From: Hirschia sp964351655
Lineage (GTDB): Bacteria; Pseudomonadota; Alphaproteobacteria; Caulobacterales; Hyphomonadaceae
DNA: 64,000 bases
Reading direction: 5' to 3'
Assembly (NCBI GenBank): GCA_964351655.1
Contig: CAYGPD010000001.1
Span: 62,001 to 126,000, forward strand
The position numbers and the translations under genes were made by a program. The notes under the pieces were generated by a model. That model was not told the DNA's origin and ran no database searches. It worked only from the letters and a program-made list of their open reading frames with translations. This document shows positions 7,187-16,480 of this stretch, piece by piece; position 1 is the first letter of the stretch, and every line of letters starts with the position of its first letter.

Positions 7187-8427
7187 TTATTCTGCCCCAC
7201 CAGACCGTCGTTTGTTCGTGCGTCCAACACATCAGCATACACCCCTAAAGTGGCTTTCTGCAGACCTCGTGTCGTATAGTTAGCTTTAATATGGGACGCA
7301 GCACAACGGCCCATCTCATCTCTATCTGCTTTTGACATATATAGGAGTTGTCTTAGTGCAGATGCAAATACGCCGACATCATGTGGCTTTATTCGAAGAC
7401 CTGTTCTGCTTTGGATCACTGTTTCACGTTGGCCGCCCAAATCAGACACAATTGTTGGTTTTCCTAAGGCTCCCGCTTCAGCCGCAACGCGTCCAAAGGC
7501 TTCTGGTTCTTGAGACGGAGCAAGGATAATATCAGATACACTGATGGCAGCGGGCATGTCTGTGCAATGTCCAACTAGCTTGATTTGTTCTTGCAAATTT
7601 GCGCTGCTAATAAGATCGCGCAGGCTTTGTGTATATTCACTACGGCCTTGGTCATCCCCCGCGAGAATGAGTGTCCATTTGTTTTCATCGTTTCTTGCAA
7701 GTTGAATAAGCGCCTCGATGGCAAGCTTTTGGCCTTTCCATGCAGTCAGGCGTCCCGGTAATAGCAGAATTGGCGTTGCTGGCACTTTTCCATCGAACCA
7801 GGCCTTTAGAATACTATCTTTGCGTTCTTGAGAAATTGCGGAAGGCTCATACGCCTCAAGGTCTACGCCGCGAGGAATAGTAATGATTTTGTTGGCGGCA
7901 TTGGGATAGGTGAGGGCGACGTGTTCCGCGATATAGGAAGAGTTTGCGATGACACTCACTCCGCGCGCCATAACAGAGTTGTACCAGCGCTTTAGCGGCG
8001 TCTTTGCATTATAGGTGCCGTGATATGTGGTCACGAAAGGTGTGTGTGATTGGCAGCATGCCCAGTAAGCACTCCAAGCGGGTGCGCGAGAACGAGCATG
8101 AACGATGTCTATTTTCTCATTTGCGATAAGTGATTTTATCCAGAACGCGTTTTGCAGCAAAGTTATTGGATTTTTAGACGGCATGGATTCGCGCTTTAAC
8201 AGTTCACCACCAACAGCACGCAATTCATCTTCTAAGCGTCCACCGGAGCTGGCAATCAAAGCACGCGCGCCAGATTTGACGAGGGCTTGAGCAATTTCGA
8301 TCGTGGTACGCTCAGCACCGCCTGCGGCAAGGTCCGGGATGACTTGTAAAATCGTTTTTCCAGCAAGAGAGGGAGTTGTCTCATCAAGCATTGAAGATAC
8401 ACCATTTTTTTGTAGATCACTGTTCAT
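7183..8427 (-). CDS. Glycosyltransferase family 4
   Basis: GT-B glycosyltransferase of about 414 aa. The N-domain carries the GxAxGGAER-type loop (VIPDLAAGGAERTTIEIA). The C-domain carries LLLPGRLTAWKGQKLAIEA and the E-x7-E signature EPEAFGRVAAEAGALGKPTI. A longer frame opens with TTG at 8448, but the ATG at 8427 with GAGAG upstream is better. It overlaps the GT9 gene by four bases. The retaining sugar transfer probably serves LPS core or capsule assembly; donor and acceptor are unknown. Confidence 0.85.
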   Translation of the reverse strand: MNSDLQKNGVSSMLDETTPSLAGKTILQVIPDLAAGGAERTTIEIAQALVKSGARALIASSGGRLEDELRAVGGELLKRESMPSKNPITLLQNAFWIKSLIANEKIDIVHARSRAPAWSAYWACCQSHTPFVTTYHGTYNAKTPLKRWYNSVMARGVSVIANSSYIAEHVALTYPNAANKIITIPRGVDLEAYEPSAISQERKDSILKAWFDGKVPATPILLLPGRLTAWKGQKLAIEALIQLARNDENKWTLILAGDDQGRSEYTQSLRDLISSANLQEQIKLVGHCTDMPAAISVSDIILAPSQEPEAFGRVAAEAGALGKPTIVSDLGGQRETVIQSRTGLRIKPHDVGVFASALRQLLYMSKADRDEMGRCAASHIKANYTTRGLQKATLGVYADVLDARTNDGLVGQNK

Positions 8428-8546
8428 AAAGGTGCTCTCATTGGTCAATGCATACTAAAATTGCCAAGCAAATCACTTGGTCAATTTTTCTTTATAAACT
8501 AGATCAGTCTGAACGCCTATATTAGAGACTAAACGTGGAGTTCCCA

Positions 8547-9323
8547 ATGTCTTTTGCTGCAACTGAATTTCATGAATCTCCAGCTGGCAAAATTGCATTT
8601 CGTCGCACACGTGGAAACCCCAATAAAACCGGGCTTGTGTGGTGTGGCGGTTTGCGATCAGACATGATGGGCGGCAAAGCTACCGAGTTGCATCAAGCTG
8701 CGATTGATAATGATCGCTCTTTCTTGAGATTTGACTACACCGGACACGGTGAGAGCGATGTGCCGTTTGCCCAAACAACCATTGCTGATTGGAAACGTGA
8801 CGCCATTTATGCCGTAGATGAATTGACCGATGGGCCACTCATTTTGGTAGGCTCCTCTATGGGAGGCTGGACATCGCTGCTAACTGCAATGGAGCGCCCT
8901 GAGCGTGTAAAAGGACTGGTATTGATTGCTCCTGCGCCTGATTTTACAGAGAAGCTGATGTGGAATGAATTCACGTCCGAACAGCGCCGTCAGGTAGAAG
9001 ATGAAGGGTTTTGGATGCGTCCATCTCCCTATGAGGGTGACTACCCTATTACAAAAGATTTGATTGATGCGGGCCGTGCATTGCAGATTCTGGATGCGCC
9101 AATCGATCTAAACGGTATTCCAGTGCGCATTATTCAAGGCATGCTTGATGATGCTGTGCCATGGGAATATGCGCAAAAGCTGGTGAATATCATTACATCT
9201 GAAGATGTGCGCTTTAATCTCGTCAAAGATGGGGACCACCGGATGTCACGTCCTCAAGATATTGCATTGATCATAGAAACAGTCTTTGACATGGCAACTA
9301 GACTTGACGCGTTAGAGACTTAG
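8547..9323 (+). CDS. Alpha/beta hydrolase
   Basis: 258 aa from the ATG at 8547, which has GGAG six bases upstream; the frame also allows a GTG at 8535, but that overlaps the SD. The nucleophile elbow is LVGSSMGGWTS (Ser about residue 107), an acid lies in GMLDDAVP, and the catalytic His is in KDGDHRMSRPQ near the C-terminus. This is the layout of small carboxylesterases and the palmitoyl-protein-thioesterase/ABHD10-like group. It is divergent from the glycosyltransferases and converges with the SDR gene, overlapping it by 12 bases. Confidence 0.85.
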   Translation: MSFAATEFHESPAGKIAFRRTRGNPNKTGLVWCGGLRSDMMGGKATELHQAAIDNDRSFLRFDYTGHGESDVPFAQTTIADWKRDAIYAVDELTDGPLILVGSSMGGWTSLLTAMERPERVKGLVLIAPAPDFTEKLMWNEFTSEQRRQVEDEGFWMRPSPYEGDYPITKDLIDAGRALQILDAPIDLNGIPVRIIQGMLDDAVPWEYAQKLVNIITSEDVRFNLVKDGDHRMSRPQDIALIIETVFDMATRLDALET

Positions 9324-10163
9324 CGTGTGCTCAGCTTCCAAAACGGCGGGTAATCCTTGTTTATAGCTTGGATATTTTGGCAGCCAGCCAAGTTCTGATT
9401 TAACGCGTGCATTCGAAATACGTTTGCACTCAGTGTAAAACCGCTGTGCTTTTTGAGGAAGGTTTGCATCCTCAAACCGCACTTCCGGCGGCGGCTCCAT
9501 ACCGAGCAATTGAGCACCGAAGGAAATGATATCTTGTGGCGGACATGGCATATCGTCAGCTATATTATAGATGCGACCGCGATTTGGCTTGGCGATTGAA
9601 CGCATGAGGATATCGGCGATATCATCCACGTGTGCGCGGGAAAATATCTGACCCTCGCGAATGATACGTCTAGATTTGCCTGAACGCAGACGATCAAATG
9701 TGGAACGACCCGGTCCATAAATGCCCGGAAGACGGAAGATGTGTGCGCCTATTTCTTGCCATTGTGTTTCAGCAATAGCACGATTTTTAGCTTCATCGCT
9801 TAACGGTTTTATGGGTGTTTCTTCAAAAGCCCAGCCGCCACCTAAATCCCCATATACACCGGTTGAAGATAGATAGCCTATCCATGTTTCGGGTCCGAAA
9901 TGATTTTTGAGTTCAGCGTAAACAGGGCATCCTGTAGGGGTTGGCGGAACCGAAATGAGTATAGCATTGACGGGTTTGGCGGCGGTGAGGGTGAAATTTG
10001 GGGAAGGCCATGTCAGTAGACGGACGTTTTTATTCTCCGGAGAAAAATTCGTTTCGGGTGTGCGATTTGTGCCAATTATTTCCCAATTCGAAATCGAAAC
10101 GTTTCTTGCCAAACTTTTAGCAGTGTAGCCATATCCAAAACACATTAAGGATTTAACAGTCAT
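9312..10163 (-). CDS. SDR-family NAD(P)-dependent oxidoreductase (YeeZ-like)
   Basis: 283 aa. The Rossmann loop is the atypical FGYGYTAKSLAR seen in YeeZ-like epimerase relatives. Other markers are SSTGVYGDLGG (the usual Ser and Tyr, Tyr-x-x-x-Gly in place of YxxxK) and FRLPGIYGPGRST. The catalytic Lys of classical SDRs is absent, so the protein may bind a dinucleotide without being a standard dehydrogenase. Substrate unknown. Tail-to-tail overlap of 12 bases with the hydrolase. Confidence 0.8.
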   Translation of the reverse strand: MTVKSLMCFGYGYTAKSLARNVSISNWEIIGTNRTPETNFSPENKNVRLLTWPSPNFTLTAAKPVNAILISVPPTPTGCPVYAELKNHFGPETWIGYLSSTGVYGDLGGGWAFEETPIKPLSDEAKNRAIAETQWQEIGAHIFRLPGIYGPGRSTFDRLRSGKSRRIIREGQIFSRAHVDDIADILMRSIAKPNRGRIYNIADDMPCPPQDIISFGAQLLGMEPPPEVRFEDANLPQKAQRFYTECKRISNARVKSELGWLPKYPSYKQGLPAVLEAEHTLSL

Positions 10164-10230
10164 GTCATTTGTACCTTTGGGATTGAGCGCGTAAGAATGG
10201 CGTAAGATCTTGCTTTAGGAGTAAGCCGCA

Positions 10231-10893
10231 ATGTTCGCAATCGTCCAGTCCAGTTTAGTATCGGTGTTTATGATGCTAGATGCCTCTTCGCAATATGCTG
10301 CAGAAGAAGTGCAACGCCTTGAAGCATGTATCGCAAAGTTGGAAACTTCCCCAGAAGATGCATATGAAGATGGTTTAGCATGGTTAGCTGAGACCAATCG
10401 GGCACGGGCAAGACATTGTACTGCGCTTGCACTTATAGAACTTGGAAAATTGGAAGAGGGTGCAGCGCGTCTTGAAGATTTGGCGAATGCAACGGATGGC
10501 GGATCTATTGGGGACCGAGCTGTTTATTTGGCGCAGTCAGGCAATGCGTGGTTGATCGCGCACCGATATGATGCGGCTGAGCTGACACTGACAAACGCGA
10601 TACGTTTATCTCCTCAAGATAGTGAATTGTACAAAGATCGTGCACGTGCTCGGGTTATGCTGGAAAATTGGTATGGCGTAGATTCCGATGCGTCTGAGGC
10701 TCTTAGTTATAATCAACAAGATGTTGAAGCATTGAAATTGCGAATTAAAGCGCGTTTAGAGCTTCAAGAACTAGAACTGGCTTCAAAAGATGTCCAAGTG
10801 GCACTGGTACTCGCTCCCAACGATATTGATGTGTTGCTGCTGCGCGGTGAAGTCCGTGAAGCCCAACGCAAAGAGAACTTACGCAATAGGTAG
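10231..10893 (+). CDS. Tetratricopeptide-repeat protein
   Basis: 220 aa, started by an ATG with AGGAG upstream. A short hydrophobic N-terminus (MFAIVQSSLVSVFMMLDAS) could be a weak signal or anchor. At least three TPR-like helix pairs follow: AIRLSPQDSELYKDRARARV, DASEALSYNQQDVEALKLRI and VQVALVLAPNDIDVLLLRGE. Such proteins usually scaffold protein complexes. No partner is evident: it is transcribed alone and ends at the shared terminator at 10927-10956. Confidence 0.75.
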   Translation: MFAIVQSSLVSVFMMLDASSQYAAEEVQRLEACIAKLETSPEDAYEDGLAWLAETNRARARHCTALALIELGKLEEGAARLEDLANATDGGSIGDRAVYLAQSGNAWLIAHRYDAAELTLTNAIRLSPQDSELYKDRARARVMLENWYGVDSDASEALSYNQQDVEALKLRIKARLELQELELASKDVQVALVLAPNDIDVLLLRGEVREAQRKENLRNR

Positions 10894-10926
10894 GTTGAAG
10901 AAGACAAACTGACATTGTCCAATAAA

Positions 10927-10956
10927 AAAACGGCGACCTGTGAAGGTCGCCGTTTT
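10927..10956. terminator. Bidirectional terminator between TPR and FKBP genes
   Basis: A perfect 12-bp stem (AAAACGGCGACC / GGTCGCCGTTTT) with a six-base loop. The A- and T-rich flanks would serve the plus-strand TPR gene and the minus-strand FKBP gene. Confidence 0.9.
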
Positions 10957-10986
10957 CTGTGTTTCGGTAGTCGTAAATTGTTTGGC

Positions 10987-12285
10987 CTATTGGCGCTCAA
11001 CCCCGATGAGTGAGACTTCAAACATGAGGTCAGCTTTCGCAGGAATAACGGGTGGACGGCCAGCTTCACCATAAGCAAGTTCATACGGGATATACATTAG
11101 CCAGTGGTCGCCTGGTTTCATAAGTTGAAGACCTTCAACCCAGCCTGGGATCAAGCGACCGGCTGGAAATTGTGCTGACTCACCACGTTGGAAAGATGAG
11201 TCAAACATCTTACCGTCAGCAGCCAAGCGCCCTTCATAGTGGACATCGACCATATCTTGCGGACGCGGACTTACGCCATCAGCTTTACCCGCTTCAAGAA
11301 CGATATATTCTAGGCCGCTCTCTGTTTTTACTACTTCTTCGGCATCTGTCGGCCATGTGGCGTATTTCGCCCATGCCTCGGTGTCTGATTTTGGTGTCAC
11401 GATCACATCTTGCAATGCAAGCATGAACATAAGGTCTGCATTTGGTGGAATTGCGCCACCAGCGCCTTGCTCGCCATATCCAAGCTCAGATGGGATATAG
11501 AGCATCCACTCATCGCCTGGGCGCATAAGTTGAAGTGCCTCTACCCAGCCTAGAATAAGCTGACCGGCTGGGAAAACTGCTGGCTCACCGCGCGCGTATG
11601 ATGAGTCAAACTTTTCGCCGTTTTCAGCGAGACGGCCATCATAGTGAGCTACAACTTGATCTGTTGGTGTCGGGTGGACACCTGATTCATCACCAGATTT
11701 CAAAATAATATATTGTAAGCCTGACGCAGTTGTTTTGACGTCAGACGAGTCTTTTGGCCAATTGGCGTATTTCGCCCATATAGTTTCATCAACGGCAATC
11801 GGTTTTGGACCTTCGATGACTTCCTCAAGGGAGACGCGGAATACAAGGTCTGCATTTGGTGGAATATCGCCACCAGCGCCATGTTCGCCATAGCCAAGTT
11901 CAGATGGAATAAAGAGCATCCATTCGTCGCCAGCACGCATAAGCTGCAAAGCTTCAACCCAGCCTGGGATCAAGCCGCCAGCAGGGAAAGTTGCAGGTGC
12001 ACCGCGGTCATATGAAGAGTCAAACTTTTTGCCGCCTTCTGCCAAACGGCCATCGTAGTGAACAACAACTTGGTCCGTCGGGATTGGGTTTACGCCGCTT
12101 TTGTCTCCAGACTTGAGGACAATGTATTGTAATCCGCTGTCTGTTTTAATGATATCGGAACGTGTTGCATCCCATGGAAGTGCTGTTTCAAATGGATCGG
12201 TCAAAGAAATCTCCGGTGGTTTAGTGTCAGAACATGCAGCCACTAAACATAGGGCGAACAAACTCATCAAAGTGTTTTTCAGCAT
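10987..12285 (-). CDS. Lipoprotein with three tandem FKBP-type prolyl isomerase domains
   Basis: A 432-aa protein if started at the ATG at 12285, which places a proper lipoprotein signal (MLKNTLMSLFALCLVAAC) at the N-terminus; the longer frame from 12333 would bury it. Three FKBP domains follow at roughly residues 45-150, 170-285 and 305-430, each with VHYDGRL/VHYEGRL, FDSS, GWVE and a YGE loop. Domains 1 and 2 are closely similar and domain 3 is more diverged, pointing to stepwise internal duplication. Likely a membrane-tethered periplasmic foldase or chaperone. Most bacterial FKBP lipoproteins carry a single domain. Confidence 0.9.
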   Translation of the reverse strand: MLKNTLMSLFALCLVAACSDTKPPEISLTDPFETALPWDATRSDIIKTDSGLQYIVLKSGDKSGVNPIPTDQVVVHYDGRLAEGGKKFDSSYDRGAPATFPAGGLIPGWVEALQLMRAGDEWMLFIPSELGYGEHGAGGDIPPNADLVFRVSLEEVIEGPKPIAVDETIWAKYANWPKDSSDVKTTASGLQYIILKSGDESGVHPTPTDQVVAHYDGRLAENGEKFDSSYARGEPAVFPAGQLILGWVEALQLMRPGDEWMLYIPSELGYGEQGAGGAIPPNADLMFMLALQDVIVTPKSDTEAWAKYATWPTDAEEVVKTESGLEYIVLEAGKADGVSPRPQDMVDVHYEGRLAADGKMFDSSFQRGESAQFPAGRLIPGWVEGLQLMKPGDHWLMYIPYELAYGEAGRPPVIPAKADLMFEVSLIGVERQ

Positions 12286-12389
12286 GAACAATCTTTCCTG
12301 CTGGTTGCGGATAATGGGGGTCCTATCACTCAATTCATGAAGAAAAAAGTGTTTGATTATCCATGTTGAGCGATAGGAGCCTAAACTTA

Positions 12390-13607
12390 TTAGTTTTGAT
12401 TGCGTGGTGGAAAGCCTGCACGGGACAATGAATCAACGATATCTTGCGTGTGCTGTGCATCACGTGTCTCGATCAGAATATCAAATTCTGCACCTTTTGC
12501 GGGAACATCCAAAGCAATGCGATTGTGAGCGACTTCGATAATATTTGCGCCGCCATCACCGATGATACGGGATACATCTGCTAACAATCCTGGATTGTCG
12601 CCACCAACGATGCGAATGCTTGAAAGGCGTTTTTCACGTACAAGTGAGCGTGTAAGGACAGACGCAAGCAGACGTGTATCGATATTTCCGCCACACACGA
12701 CAATACCAACCCGTCGCCCTGCAAATTTGCTTGGATATGCAAGTAGAGCAGCAAGGCCAGCGGCTCCCGCACCTTCAGCGACCGTTTTTTCTACGGTCGT
12801 GAGGAGTGTGATTGCGCGCTCAAGATGTTCTTCTTCTACAAGAACAACTTCTTCCATCAGCTCACGGCAGATGTCGGCACCAATTTGACCAACTTTTTTA
12901 ACGGCGATCCCTTCAGCGATAGTTGCACCACCAACCTTTGCCTCTTCGCCGCGCATTTCTGCGGTAAGAGAAGGGTACATGCTTGGCTCAACCCCGACAA
13001 TTTTGATATCGGGGTTTATATGTTTTGCTGCGACAGCCATTCCACCGATTAAACCAGCGCCACCCACAGGAACGATAAGGTATTCCAGGTCTGGCTGTTG
13101 TTCTAGCATCTCGATAGCTATTGTACCTTGTCCAGCCACAACTTTGGTGTCGTCATATGGGTGGATGAATGTCAGACCCTCTTTTTTCTCCAACTCACGC
13201 GCATATGCATCTGACTCTGTCAGCATATTGCCGTGAAGGATAACGCGGGCACCATAGTTTCGGGTGTGCTCTACCTTAACAAAGGGGGTGGATTTTGGCA
13301 TGACGATTGTTGCGGGGATTCCCAAACGCTGCGCATGGTAGGCGACGCCTTGAGCATGGTTTCCCGCAGACATCGCAACGACACCTGCTTTTTTCTCTGC
13401 ATCGGTGAGACTCTTCAATTTATTTAGGGCACCGCGCTCTTTGAAGGCGGCTGTAAATTGAAGGTTTTCAAATTTAATCCAAATCTCTGCGCCTGTGATA
13501 GTCGAAAGGGTACGCGACATACGCATTGGCGTATATTCGACTTCACCTTTTAGTTCTTTAGCGGCGGCTAGTATGTCTTCATAAGATATGGATTTAGGTT
13601 CGGTCAC
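12390..13607 (-). CDS. ilvA: Threonine ammonia-lyase (threonine dehydratase) with C-terminal ACT domain
   Basis: PLP enzyme converting threonine to 2-oxobutanoate and ammonia, the first step towards isoleucine. The PLP lysine lies in FTAAFKERGALNKL, followed by SAGNHAQGVAYHA and the phosphate loop GGAGLIGG. The C-terminal ACT domain (SSIRIVGGDNPGLLADVS onward) allows allosteric control. I prefer the GTG at 13607, with AGGAC upstream, giving 405 aa; a GTG at 13643 extends the frame by 12 residues without an SD. The single ACT-like domain matches the TdcB/short IlvA class rather than long E. coli IlvA. Confidence 0.92.
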   Translation of the reverse strand: MTEPKSISYEDILAAAKELKGEVEYTPMRMSRTLSTITGAEIWIKFENLQFTAAFKERGALNKLKSLTDAEKKAGVVAMSAGNHAQGVAYHAQRLGIPATIVMPKSTPFVKVEHTRNYGARVILHGNMLTESDAYARELEKKEGLTFIHPYDDTKVVAGQGTIAIEMLEQQPDLEYLIVPVGGAGLIGGMAVAAKHINPDIKIVGVEPSMYPSLTAEMRGEEAKVGGATIAEGIAVKKVGQIGADICRELMEEVVLVEEEHLERAITLLTTVEKTVAEGAGAAGLAALLAYPSKFAGRRVGIVVCGGNIDTRLLASVLTRSLVREKRLSSIRIVGGDNPGLLADVSRIIGDGGANIIEVAHNRIALDVPAKGAEFDILIETRDAQHTQDIVDSLSRAGFPPRNQN

Positions 13608-13768
13608 GTAATTATGTCCTGCAATGTAAATTTTGCGGGACACTAGGCGTGCTTTGCAGAGACAGCAACATCAAGGATGGGATGAAATGCCTGTTTTCGG
13701 ACTAGCTAAGACAGAAATCGGTACTTTAAGATAATATCCGTCACAAAATTAGGTATATCTTGCGGGTT

Positions 13769-14884
13769 TTATCGAGAGTTTGCTTCGTTCATTCCGCGCC
13801 AAACATCCATCCGGCGCATAGCTTTTGCGGGCCATGTACTGACACAACCCAAAGGAAGGCTTTCGACAATAGAGCGAATTTCGTACTGCAAACTTCTTGA
13901 GTAAGTCGCGAGGTTTGAGGACCCGATAAAGCCTGGTCCTGCCATTCGCGTTTGCGTGGCTAGACTTTGCTTAAATTGATAGTCTCCGCCGCCCAGGTCG
14001 AGCTGAGTATATCCTGCTTCTGCCATTGCGCGCAAAGTTTCAGTAAATAGGATTAGACCCGGCGAATAGCTTTCATAATCGCGAGAATATCCCACAAACC
14101 ACGCATGCAGCATATTATCGAGTTTTAGCGCATACAGTGCTGCTACCAACTGTCCATCGGCTTTGAGTGTGAATAGTTCACCGCCAAACCCATTGTCAGA
14201 TACATCAAATGAATCTGAAATGACCTGATTAATCCAAGGCTTGGTCATGATATCAACCGAACCAGTACGCTTCCATTGGGCGCGTTTCCAGTCCATCAAT
14301 ATTTTGAAGTCTTCTTTGTTATGCGCAAATGCTGAAAATTCCACATTCCCGCATTCTGACTTCATTTTTTTAAATTTTTTACGAACCCGTTTAAGTACGC
14401 TTGAACCTGCAGAACGACGGTTCTCCACATATCCGTCCCAGCCGTCCGAGAGATCAACGACCATTCCAAGGTCTTGCGTTTTAATGTGGGGTGCACAGCA
14501 AGCGTGGGCGTCCGTGAGGCCTGTAAAGTCGATACGTTTCACATTTAGCTCATCGAGAGCCATTCGCACATCGAATGGCATATCGTCGCGCGCAATAAAG
14601 CTTTGGTAATCACAAATAGGCCCGCCAAGGGGGAGAGCGGCGTGACCGTTTGCGCGTTGAACGGGTAAGAAACCGACGGGTTTGTCATCTTTGCGAAATA
14701 CGACGACGGAAGAGTCTGGACGGGAGCGTCCAACAAGTTTGGCCCAGCCGGGGGATAGGTAGGGGCTGCGAAAAGCGGGCACATCGCGTAGGATTGCATT
14801 CCAAGCATTAAGCTCGTCTACGCTCAAATTGCTTGGTGATACGCAATCAACCTTCATCGATAATGGTCCAGTTCTATACCACAT
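13769..14884 (-). CDS. GNAT/FemAB-like acyltransferase (CelD/BcsL family)
   Basis: 371 aa from the ATG at 14884; an ATG at 14857 is an alternative and neither has a strong SD. The double-GNAT fold of the CelD/BcsL group is suggested by SSVLKRVRKKFKKM, FTLKADGQLVAALYALKLD, and SPGLILFTETLRAMAEAGYT followed by LDLGGGDYQFKQ. Relatives act in polysaccharide modification or peptidyl transfer at the envelope. A 10-bp inverted repeat around a possible -10 box lies upstream (14931-14974). Specificity unknown. Confidence 0.75.
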   Translation of the reverse strand: MWYRTGPLSMKVDCVSPSNLSVDELNAWNAILRDVPAFRSPYLSPGWAKLVGRSRPDSSVVVFRKDDKPVGFLPVQRANGHAALPLGGPICDYQSFIARDDMPFDVRMALDELNVKRIDFTGLTDAHACCAPHIKTQDLGMVVDLSDGWDGYVENRRSAGSSVLKRVRKKFKKMKSECGNVEFSAFAHNKEDFKILMDWKRAQWKRTGSVDIMTKPWINQVISDSFDVSDNGFGGELFTLKADGQLVAALYALKLDNMLHAWFVGYSRDYESYSPGLILFTETLRAMAEAGYTQLDLGGGDYQFKQSLATQTRMAGPGFIGSSNLATYSRSLQYEIRSIVESLPLGCVSTWPAKAMRRMDVWRGMNEANSR

Positions 14885-14930
14885 TCGCTGCCATACTCTG
14901 TTTGCTCGGGAGGTGTCTCCATCTGCAGAC

Positions 14931-14974
14931 CAGTGTAGCTGAATATTGTAAGTATAGCATTTAAAGCTACACTG
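14931..14974. repeat. 10-bp inverted repeat flanking a candidate -10 box
   Basis: CAGTGTAGCT (14931-14940) and AGCTACACTG (14965-14974) are perfect inverted copies separated by 24 bases. On the minus strand the spacer contains TATACT. It could be an operator of the GNAT gene or a hairpin ending the hemY transcript; there is no U-run to favour the latter. Confidence 0.45.
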
Positions 14975-15037
14975 AAATTTTACCCGACAACTAACGCTTC
15001 AGTTACCCTAATTATCGGATATCGAATGGAAGCGCTC

Positions 15038-16480
15038 TTATTTCTTTTCAGCTTCTATTGAGCTGTTTTCAATAATGATTTCTGGTTTGTTTGTCGAAGC
15101 CGTCGGTGTGTTTTTTGGCGATTGAAGCGGTGCCGGCAAAGCTATGTGAGCTATAGTTTCTAATTCTCCACCATAGGTCTCGTATCTTGGATGAATAAGT
15201 GTTCCACCATCACCAAATATGTAAATAAGGCGCGCCCAATCTTCGTTGCTATAGTTGAAAGCGCGGCCTTCTGGATCAATATCGGACCAGTCAGCTTCGC
15301 GGGCAGAGGATGCAGCGAGGCGCGCCCATCTAGCAGATTGGTTTGTATCATTTTTTGCTGAGGAAATTGCTTCCATTAGGGAGCAAAGTCTGGTCGTTTC
15401 TCCTTCACGTAGAAGGTGGGATAGGGTGTTTTCTGCTTCGTCCCAATGACTTTGTAGCATGGCTGCTTCTGCTTGGAGAATGCGGCTTTCACGGTGCGTT
15501 GGGTTTATGTTTGCGAGTGTTTTTAAACGTTTAGCACGTGAAGAATTGTCTTCACCCGTTTTGAGATCGCGCCATAAAAGAGCCAATGCAGGATGCGGAC
15601 GGATTCGCCATGCGCCTTCGACACTTGCCTGAGCTTTTGAAGTTTTGCCTGTTGCTAGCTGTAAGCGTGCCGCGAGGTAGGCGGCAGGAGGGAAGCTGGG
15701 TGCCATGCGAGCAGCGTCTGCTGCTAGGCGTTCTGCCTTGTCGGGTGCTTCCTGTCTTATGCGTGCTGCTTGCGCGGTAAAGAGAACGGCGCGACGACGA
15801 CGTGCGACTTCTAAATCAATGGATTTACGTTTTTCACCGATAGATAAAGTTTCACTGGCAGCTTCCCAATTTGCTGCTTTTGTTTGAAGTTCAAACAATG
15901 TGCTAAATGGCCAGCTGGCGGTTGTTTTAAGGTTGAGGGCTTTTCGAGTGTGTGTTTCAGCACCACGTAAGTCTCCGCGTTGAACAGCCGCGGCGGTGAG
16001 TCCACGTAAGCCAACGAGTTCAGCGCCTTTTTCGCGTGATAGATCGCTATAGGCATGTTCTGCTTCATCCCAATCTCCATTTGCCTCTGCAGCACGTGCG
16101 GCGAGGAGGTAGGATAGTTTGCGGTCACCCGCGTCTGATTGAGATAGCTTGGTGGACTGGCGCGCTTTTTTTAGGGCATCTTTCGAATCGCCGCCTTCCG
16201 CAGCAATCAAACCTTCTGCGAGCGCGTTACGGGCTTTGCCAAAGCGCACACGTTTTGCTGTTCGGGTGAGGGCAAATGGAATTAAGATTAAATTGATAAT
16301 CAATTTCCAGAGAGCTGCCATAACAGCTCCGCCAAGTACAAGAACAATAATCGCAAAAATGCGAGAGGTGTTATATTCAAACTCACCAAACTTTAGAGAT
16401 ACATCTTGAGGGGCATTTAACGCCCAGAACGCTAACCCAATTGAACTTACGACAAGTGCAAGAATGAAGATAATACGCAT
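15038..16480 (-). CDS. HemY-domain, TPR-containing membrane protein
   Basis: 480 aa. Two N-terminal membrane helices (about residues 3-24 and 41-68) are followed by a large TPR-like helical region, the HemY_N architecture. The name comes from its place in heme operons; the protein is not protoporphyrinogen oxidase and its biochemical role is unsettled. Its start overlaps the stop of the Mic60 homologue by one base, so the two are co-translated, consistent with alphaproteobacterial hemC-hemD-Mic60-hemY loci. The C-terminal 30 residues are low-complexity and polar. Confidence 0.88.
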   Translation of the reverse strand: MRIIFILALVVSSIGLAFWALNAPQDVSLKFGEFEYNTSRIFAIIVLVLGGAVMAALWKLIINLILIPFALTRTAKRVRFGKARNALAEGLIAAEGGDSKDALKKARQSTKLSQSDAGDRKLSYLLAARAAEANGDWDEAEHAYSDLSREKGAELVGLRGLTAAAVQRGDLRGAETHTRKALNLKTTASWPFSTLFELQTKAANWEAASETLSIGEKRKSIDLEVARRRRAVLFTAQAARIRQEAPDKAERLAADAARMAPSFPPAAYLAARLQLATGKTSKAQASVEGAWRIRPHPALALLWRDLKTGEDNSSRAKRLKTLANINPTHRESRILQAEAAMLQSHWDEAENTLSHLLREGETTRLCSLMEAISSAKNDTNQSARWARLAASSAREADWSDIDPEGRAFNYSNEDWARLIYIFGDGGTLIHPRYETYGGELETIAHIALPAPLQSPKNTPTASTNKPEIIIENSSIEAEKK

